In this document: one piece after another, positions 56,441 through 64,000 of the stretch
Numbering within the stretch: position 1 is the stretch's first letter
How the letters are laid out: every line of letters starts with the position of its first letter
Origin: Ophiura sarsii
Lineage: Eukaryota; Echinodermata; Ophiuroidea; Amphilepidida; Ophiuridae
Assembly: GCA_035610835.1 (NCBI GenBank)
Contig: CM069448.1
Location: 35,287,652 to 35,351,651, forward strand
DNA: 64,000 bases
Direction of reading: 5' to 3'
Notes under the pieces: generated by a model
The model's input: only the letters and a program-made list of their open reading frames with translations
Told to the model about the DNA's origin: nothing
The model's database searches: none
Made by a program: the position numbers and the translations under genes

Positions 56441-57414
56441 AAAGAGAAGAGATTTACCCTTCCAAACACTTGGTGATATGTCTGAGAGTGCATTACGTAA
56501 CTTTCAGTGACTTTCATCAAGGGTAGGGGAGAGTGTTCGCCCCATTTTCATTTGAAGAGGTCTAGAGACGCCAATTTTAAAGATTGAATGGACCTATTAA
56601 TATCATGTGAAAGATTGATATCTTGGCTACATACGATCATGATCTCAGTACTCTAGGCCTTACTGTAAAGGCAAGAGTAAATGATAAAGACAAATGTCTC
56701 AAAAGGGCGAACTTGCCCGACGCTGGGGTATGTTCGCTCATAGGCCCAAGATTCTAATTTTAATTTATTATTTCATTTATAGCATTTCGAACTGGTCTTC
56801 ACTGGAGGGAAACACCTTTGCCCCTCTCCGGTACACCATTTGGTTGGATCTTTTCCATGACTCCTTCAATATACGGTAGAGTGACGTTAGTTAAGAGTTT
56901 TGTTCTCACTAATGTATGTGCACGACTCGAGAGACTCTCAAATGTTATCAATTGGGATAAATAAATCATTTAAAAACTAAAAACATTCCTAGAGAAGTGT
57001 CTTTAGATGATTTTGGCGCAATTTCTTCCAAAAAACTGATTTTGCTATATTGTCCATAAATGTTTTAGCCAGAGTGTTTTGTAGGTCAAAATTTAAAAAT
57101 CAGCATTTTTAGTGAAATTTGATACCAAAAATGGATCCTCGAACTCATTACATTCCAAAAATGTATACTTGTACATAATTTGTTATAGTTTTGATCAATT
57201 TCATATTTTTGGGTTAACCCGCCACCCCACCCCACCCCACATCACTTAAGACTTTCCTGGACTCATCTATCTATCTTGACTGTATTTTTCATGAAAAACC
57301 ATCTGTAGAAAGTGTTAATCCACAGATTTCTATTCATGAACAATAATTTAAAACAACACACAGAATAAGTGGTCGAGGAGACCCAGACAGTTTATTTAAA
57401 CAAATTCAAACCAT

Positions 57415-57570
57415 GATTTTGAAGTAATTACGAAACGTATCGCTCTGTAACTAACTTAGAAGATCTTAATAATTCATTATCAAAAAAGAATATCTGCAAG
57501 AAAATCTGCTTTCAAAGTAAAAATCAAGTATAGAGGGCGCAACTTGGAAAAGATCGCTTGATATAACTCT
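57415..57570 (-). mobile_element. Half copy of the TTAA-flanked foldback element
   Basis: GAAGTAATTACGAAACGTAT..ATCTGCAAGAAAATCTGCTT..TAGAGGGCGCAACTTGG matches one arm of 58896-59279. Confidence 0.7.
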
Positions 57571-58168
57571 AAATGTGTTCGCATTTGTGAAAAGTATGAG
57601 GAGTTCAGTAAAAAAGAGTATTACATCCCAGAGATGATTCAATGCAATTCCAAGAATAATTACAGCCATCAACTACAAGTTTTGGAAAACTTTAGTTGAT
57701 ATTTTTAGAGCATAGATAATCTCAGTTAATAAAGATGTGTCAAATTTAGACAACAACATAAATGCTAGCATTAATTATGGTTACCTTTATTTTTCTTCAA
57801 CCTGTTACACAATGCTCAAAAAAACCTTGTTGTTATCGTTTTATAGAGAATAGTATCCAATTCCATACAGTTATCAAAAAAGTAACTATCCAGGTAATAA
57901 ATGGGCTTTTAATTCTAAAACTATAAATCCCCGTATAAATCCTACCAAAAAATATTTAATTATAAAGTTGTTGAGAAATTTACCGAACTTTAATATGAGA
58001 TATTGCACGCTTATATCGGTTGAATATTGAAGAAGTGACAATCCAAAATGTAAGGTAAAGTCACAATTTCATTTTCACATTAATCTTTTCAACACAAGGA
58101 AGAGTCAGTATGACAGGTAGTTTGTGTGTGTGGGGGGGTATTGATCCATCGGAACGGGACTATCCAAC

Positions 58169-58225
58169 CTGCGCATGCATCCCCAATTGCACTACTGGTA
58201 AACGATAATGTACCCGTAGCTGGGT
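58169..58225 (-). CDS. Possible small Pro/Thr/Ser linker exon (weak)
   Basis: A 57-base phase-1/phase-1 open segment follows a good acceptor (CTATTCGCAG) and codes for PATGTLSFTSSAIGDACA. It resembles in style the linker exons of the CARD-TIR gene. The donor (GTTGGA) is poor and there is no adjacent coding exon, so it may be chance. Confidence 0.2.
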
Positions 58226-58895
58226 CTGCGAATAGAAAAGAAAAATGTGAAAATTAATTTCACCGTACATTTTGGAGTGTCACTTCCTCAATAATCACCC
58301 AATCCTATCGTGCAATTATCTCATATTAAAAAAGATAAATTTCTCAACAACTTTATAATTTAATATGTTTTGATAGGCTATATGTTTTAAGAGTTAAAAG
58401 CCCATTTATTACCTGTATAGTTACTTTTTTTGATGACTGTATATAAACACAAATATGAAAAAGTAACACTGAGTAGTTCCTCTAATGAGCAAATGTGGTT
58501 TTTTTCTGCACATTTCAATGTAAAACAGGTGTTGAATTGGCTCCATGATCCCATTCCTTCTCTACTGCATGCTGGGAATACATTGAATCAACCTACCTCT
58601 GAATACATACAGCTAGCAATGAATTCAATACAAACACAAAAACCGCCAGCTATCTTTATCATTTTATTTATTTATCATTTATAACTTTAAAATATAAAAG
58701 TGACAGTCAACTTCTGAAATAATGATGGTGTGCATAACATACATGTATATATATATTTGTATAACTGCAACAAGTCCAATCAAACTGCAATCCAAGTAAA
58801 AATATGTATAAAGATTACTTCACCAGAGGATGGAACAAAATATACCAATAATCAGTAAGCTATGATTAAAGGATGGATCAGAAAAATGATAATAC

Positions 58896-59279
58896 TTAAA
58901 GGCATATTATGTGATCTTTTCCAGAGAGCGCCCTCTATTCATGATTTTTTTTTAGAAAGTAGATTTTCTTGCAGATTTAAATTTCTGATCATAAATCTTA
59001 CATACATTCCAAGTTACAGAGCGATACGATTCCTAATTACCTCAAAATCATGGTTTTAGAGTGAATTTAGAGTGAAAATATAAACTGTCGTGTTATCCCG
59101 ACAGTTTATTTTCACTCTGAAACCATGATTTTGAAGTAATTAAGAATCGTATCGCCCTGTAACTTGGAATATATGTACGATTTATGATCAGAAATGTAAA
59201 TCTGCAAGAAAATCTGCTTTCAATTTTTGTTTTCGATGTTGAGGGCGTTCCCTGGAAAGATCACATAATATACCTTTAA
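58896..59279. mobile_element. Foldback MITE flanked by TTAA
   Basis: Arms of about 185 bp (58900-59070 and 59105-59275): GGCATATTATGTGATCTTTT and its complement. TTAA adjoins both ends, the target of piggyBac-type elements (family knowledge). Half copies lie at 5955-6110 and 57415-57570. Confidence 0.8.
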
Positions 59280-61009
59280 TAGTTGTGTGTTTGATCAGTT
59301 TCCCTTTTATTTTAGATCCTACTCCTTTTTAAATATCTTGTAATGTCTTGTGTTCTTTTCTTTATTTATTGTTGTTTTAGTGCACAATTGTCATTGTGTG
59401 TCCAATTGCATGTTATTGTTTGTGCCATTCTATTAACCCTCACTTCCTAGGCGTGTTTTTAGGAATAGCACTATCAGGGTACAACAACAATGTGTCAAAA
59501 TAGAGGGGGAATCAGGTCCGACACCTCACTAATTACGTTAACTGGTTTGCTTCATAAACTTAAGTTCTTCTTCAACATTTAATAGCCCGTCTGATTGTGC
59601 CACGAGCTAGCACTGTAGTGATTTGTAGTGATGAGGGAGGTTAGGGTTAATTTCTCATTAATGCCCGTAATTCTCCACTCAAAGTTATTCTATCTTTTTG
59701 TCTTGTTATGAAAAACAATTTATATCACCAAATACCAATAAACAAAGTGCGCCAGTTTGCAGGTAACATAAATATATGACGTTTCCTGATACAAAATTAT
59801 TGTCTCACTCAAAAGCTTCTTAGTGTCATGCAAAGTTGAATTTGACCTACTTTCATTTTCAAAGATTTGTAAGTCAAAATAAGATGTTTATAAATATCTA
59901 TATGCTTTTCATTGTTTATATACCTAGCACCAAGTTAGTTATATCATATTGCACATGGGTAAAAAGTTGTTGAACCCTATAAGAATATCGCAGGAAATCT
60001 GTTTGATACATGTTGGCTTTAAAAATTCTGTATTAAATTTAATGTACCAACTCAGTTTGGTGACTATACTCTATTTATTTATGGGCCACTGGGCAGTGAC
60101 AACAGAGAATATTCCAGGGAAAAAAGAAGTCCGACTGAAAGATCAACCTTCATTCTTTTTTTTCTTTTTTTCTTTTTTTGGGCACCTTATCAAACACATG
60201 ATTCTAATTCTCTGTTGTATATGATGTCCATACAGTCAAAGATTAATTCTACAAGTGCCACTCATCCAGTAATGCTGCATCTATCACTGGAATATGCTCT
60301 GATATCACTGCACAAAGGTATAAATGATAGGGATATGTATACATAATTGCAAGTACATTTACGTAGTGAATAACAAGTCAAAAGTGTTAACAAAATATAT
60401 CATCTTGCTCCTTTTCAATATCTTGTAACATCAAGTTCATAAAACATACATTGGCAGTGTGTTCCATCTATACAAAAGTACATAAAAAGTAAAAATCTCT
60501 CATTGTTACCATACTTAAGCAAGATACTATCTAAACTATAGTTTGATCTGATCCAAATTGGCGAAGCCACATTACAGCAGCGAATGAATACAGAAGGACG
60601 GCACACATGAAGGCAACAATTACACTGTGCATCATATGCCTGATATGTGTGTGCGACCAAAACTGTGTATGTGTGTGGCAATAATTGTGTGTATATGATT
60701 GGATAAAATTTTAAAAATCTCGCCAATTTGAAACTGATAAAACAATAGTTTGTATAATGCATTCATCAGTTGTGTCAGATACTGTGTGTCTAGCAGGAGT
60801 TCACATACACAGTAACCAACATCTTTTTCTGTACTATTCCTCTTTATTTTACTCAATCTTTTGTCATATTTACACGTTTATTACATTTAAATATCTCTAA
60901 AAAGAGATTTGCAAACATCAAAAGACAAAAACATATAGCTCATAAGAGCGCACATGCCTGACACCAAGTTTTGTCTTATCTCGTGTGATTGTCAACATTA
61001 TATGCCATG

Positions 61010-61410
61010 CTTTTATTAATTCAATTTAAAATTCTTATCATCACATGGAAATCACTCAATGGACTCGTGCCATCTTACATTAACCAGCTTCTTACTGCTT
61101 ATGAGCCAACAAGGACTCTTAGATCATCATAAACTCTTTCTTTCAACACCAAAAACGTTATCTTCGTATGGTGATAGAGCTTTTTCTCCATGCGCCCCAA
61201 AATTGTGGAACACTCTTCCTGTTGACATTCGTTGTTGTGTTATGCTTTTAAAGACTGTCTCAAAACATATTTGTTCAAATGTGCATATCACATTTAATTT
61301 TCAGGTCACATGTTCATGTTTAGTTTTCATGTTTTTGTATATGTATAGCGCCTCGGAATAGGTTGCCTAGAAATATGGCGCTTTATAAATTCATTATTAT
61401 TATTATATAT
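61010..61410 (+). pseudogene. CR1/L2-type LINE 3' end
   Basis: It reads WKSLNGLVPSYINQLLTAYE, then, after shifts, CAPKLWNTLPVDIR and LKTYLFKCAYHI, followed by a 3' UTR ending ATGGCGCTTTATAAATTC-(ATT)n. 5' truncated; several stops. Confidence 0.82.
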
Positions 61411-61770
61411 ATATTATTAATGCACATTTCAGTAGGTCTGCAACATGTCCAGCTGTTGTAGAGTTAGACCTATCATGCCAGGCAAGCACCAAAATATATA
61501 TTGCAGAAATGTAAACAGAACATAAGTCTACTACACAACAATGTATACAATTATACTGTACAAAATGGAATTATATAAGCACTGCTACTTAACTTAACTA
61601 CAACACCACATGGTAATCATAAGCGTGTTATTATATTGCATAAAGTCATTGTACATCAGTTGTGTGCAAGAGTTGTTAAAATATCTAAAAGAAAACTAAA
61701 GAGAACATAAACTTGAAGACAAAAACATGGATTTGACTTGCCTACTTTATAGCTGTTAATACAAATTTAC

Positions 61771-62848
61771 ATATGGCCGTGTGTTTTGAACTCGCCACCC
61801 TTACCGTTGCATGTCCAGATTTTTACATTTTACACCATCTGAGATTCGAATTAGCATATCGCAATAACTATTTGTTCTACCCCATAAAAAGTATATATTT
61901 TCTGAACGGTAATCTCACAAGGAATCCAAATATGCTATTGGAATTTAGATAAAACCTAATGGTAACATGTTGTGATTAAGAATGTTAAAAAAATATCGAT
62001 TTTTTTTCATATTTTGATTTAAGCTCAATTATATATTTATACCTATCCCAATCATAATTTTACTATGCATATTTAAGTTCCTCATGCAATTACCCATCAG
62101 AACATAATAGTTGTCAATGGTCGTCGTCGTCACTGGTAAACATGTTGAAATATACTATATCGAGAAGTAAATAAGCACAAACGTTTAAATTTCATATTTA
62201 TTAGAGTTTACAAGTATATTTTTGGGGTATGCACCCTATCCTGATTTAAACAGCATTTTTGAATTCCCCTATTTGAGAGTTTTCCAAAAATGTATAATTT
62301 TGCTTTTATTGGTTAAATATTTCTTTTGTTATAGTCATGTATGTAAAACCTATGAATTAGGGCAAGTTCACTGTGTAGAGAATAGGGAAAAAGCCAAGGA
62401 CAATGCAATCGATTCATGATTACAATTGTTGCACAATAGTTGTCACATTTGTTAAAACAGAATCTTATAGAATATAAAATAATCTGTACGATGAGAGCAA
62501 AATCATGTTTGTACCATACAGGGATGAGGAGTTATAGTAAATTGAACGTATAATTGTGAACATTTTCTATATTCCCCATAGAGATTATACACAGCGCCGC
62601 CGCCACTGCCGCCGCCGCCACCACCCCTGACTTTCACAACATAATCAATCATATCTCAGCCAAATATTTATAGAAATACCTGATTTATTAACACAATGTA
62701 GCTAGATAAATAGGCTTTCACATGACACCTCAACCATAGCTCTACAACATTTAGTTGTTGAGTTAATAGAGAGAGATGGATGATTCGTCACCAAAAATGC
62801 AACGCCACCACCCTTTTTGGGTGGCGAGTTCAAAACACATGGCCATAT
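61771..62848 (-). mobile_element. ~1.07-kb inverted-repeat element, copy 2
   Basis: Termini ATATGGCCGTGTGTTTTGAA and ..AAACACATGGCCATAT. The interior, read on the minus strand, follows copy 1 closely, including the GGCGGT triplet run (62595-62628) and the ACCCATCAGAACATAA block. Confidence 0.88.
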
Positions 62849-64000
62849 TACAGAAGGTGGAAATTAAAGATCCAATGACATGTCACACCCTGAATATATG
62901 TCAAAAACATCAGCAAAAGCAGTGAAGCATAAAAAAAAGATAAAACATATATTTTTTTTACAAAATGTTAAATGTCCATTTGAAGAAAAAAAAGAAAACT
63001 TAATGTATAAATATGTTTTCAATGTTTTTATGTAAAATGTATATACATATAAATCTCTTCTATATTTGCCAATCTTTTTCAAAGTCAACAGAAAAGATAT
63101 CACACAGCATCATTCCTATATTCAATATCCTTCAGAATATTAGTTTTTGGAGGTTGCTGATATACTTTTGATATGTTTCACGCCATATAAATGTATAAAC
63201 ATATAAATCTTTTCTATTTTTGCCAACCTTTTGCAGAGTCGACAAAAAAATACCACACAGCAGTACAGCAGTACTCAGAAATATATTTCAGAAATGTATT
63301 GATATTAAGTTTATTTACAACGCGTGTACAGGCCTGGAAATAACACCCGCCAACCTGCCCATAGCGGGTAACTTCTGCGCCAGGCGGGTGAAGATGCAAA
63401 AGTACCCGCCCAACTCAGGTAAAGTTTTTCGAACTCACAGTGTTAATAGGGAGTTATACTGGCTGGTGGGATTTCTGTAGGGCAGGTATTATTGTGAGTT
63501 ACCTGCCCGATAGGCATCATGGGCTAGTTGCAAAATTGAAGTTCCAGCCGTGTGTAAGAATTATACATGTAGTATAAATATTCACAATTTTGTTTTTGTT
63601 GGAAAAAGCTAAATAATATATCACAACAGTCATTTTTTTCAACTTTCCTAAAAATCATGCATTTTGGAGTATAAGGACGTAAAGCTCTGTCGTAGGACGC
63701 GTTCCCACTATGTCTGATTAGTACTAGGACGTGGACTCGATCCTACATCAAGTCTACTTCAAAACCTAATGGGAACATGAAATAAGTGGTCTCGATACTA
63801 CATCCAGGATGCAACATCGAATCCACCAAAAATGAGGTAGTTTCAATTCTAGGACTTGATACTAAATTGCCTAATGTGAATGGGTTTACGCATCGTAAGT
63901 GGACTTGGACCCACATACACCGGAAATGTGTGAGCTGTTCCGTCACTACCTTTACCTCTGTATCAATTGCACCGCACACTAATTCATTAAATTGACACTC

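Noticed and set aside
56146..56520. 124-codon minus-strand frame rich in Phe, Ser and Pro
   Set aside because: It is the complement of a purine-only tract; composition explains it.
63220..63480. Open frame containing a Pro/Asn segment (ITPANLPIAGNFCAR)
   Set aside because: No domain or splice signals; probably part of a dispersed repeat.

Overview
The window is eukaryotic, AT-rich and packed with transposable elements. Exons are small, sit between introns of 0.5-8 kb, and have standard GT..AG boundaries. The mix of LINEs (CR1/L2- and RTE-like), a Penelope-like element, a DIRS/Crypton-type tyrosine recombinase, hAT- and Harbinger-like MITEs and tRNA-headed SINEs, together with a CARD+TIR immune gene, suggests a marine invertebrate deuterostome such as an echinoderm, hemichordate or amphioxus. 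That taxonomic guess is inference; no marker in the window settles it.

The host coding content is all on the minus strand and is split into exons too small for simple ORF calling. (1) 43.9 to 30.9 kb: a seven-exon gene coding for an N-terminal CARD, two short Pro/Ser/Thr-rich linker exons, a TIR domain split over three exons, and a long Pro/Ala/Ser/Thr/Gln repeat exon. Every internal junction is phase 1 and each joins in frame. (2) 17.2 to 0.25 kb: five exons coding for a second TIR domain followed by a beta-trefoil-like domain that runs off the left edge. Gene 1's last exon ends in overlapping signals, a TAG stop and a GT donor. The first exon of gene 2 has both an ATG and a phase-compatible AG. 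The two may therefore be head-to-tail genes or one CARD-TIR-linker-TIR-trefoil gene. Both TIR domains keep a Cys-x2-Glu signature at the place of the NADase glutamate, so an innate immune signalling or NAD-cleaving role is likely (inference).

Layout of the rest. 0.7-1.05 kb microsatellites; 2.0-2.2 and 5.3-5.5 kb two copies of a short retroposon with an (AAAC)n tail; 2.7-3.0 kb 88-bp tandem repeat with octamer motifs; 3.4-4.0 kb hAT-like MITE; 6.6-9.5 kb RTE-like LINE on the minus strand interrupted by a second LINE on the plus strand; 10.1-10.5 kb Penelope remnant with inverted ends; 12.0-13.0 kb repeat carrying TGACCTTTGACC motifs; 14.6-16.9 kb stacked tandem duplications; 17.9-19.1 kb large inverted-repeat element; 20.5-21.6 kb broken tyrosine recombinase; 22.9-24.2 kb Penelope-like element whose inverted ends fold as candidate hammerhead ribozymes; 25.7-25.9 and 52.0-52.2 kb paired arrays of six palindromes; 34.5-36.2 kb LINE plus Harbinger-like MITE; 38.2-39.2 kb DR1-motif tandem repeat; 39.5-40.5 and 61.8-62.8 kb an inverted pair of a ~1.07-kb element; 44-47.7 kb and 54-56 kb CR1/L2-type LINEs with nested insertions; 58.9-59.3 kb TTAA-flanked foldback. 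Most of the remaining sequence shows no recognisable gene.
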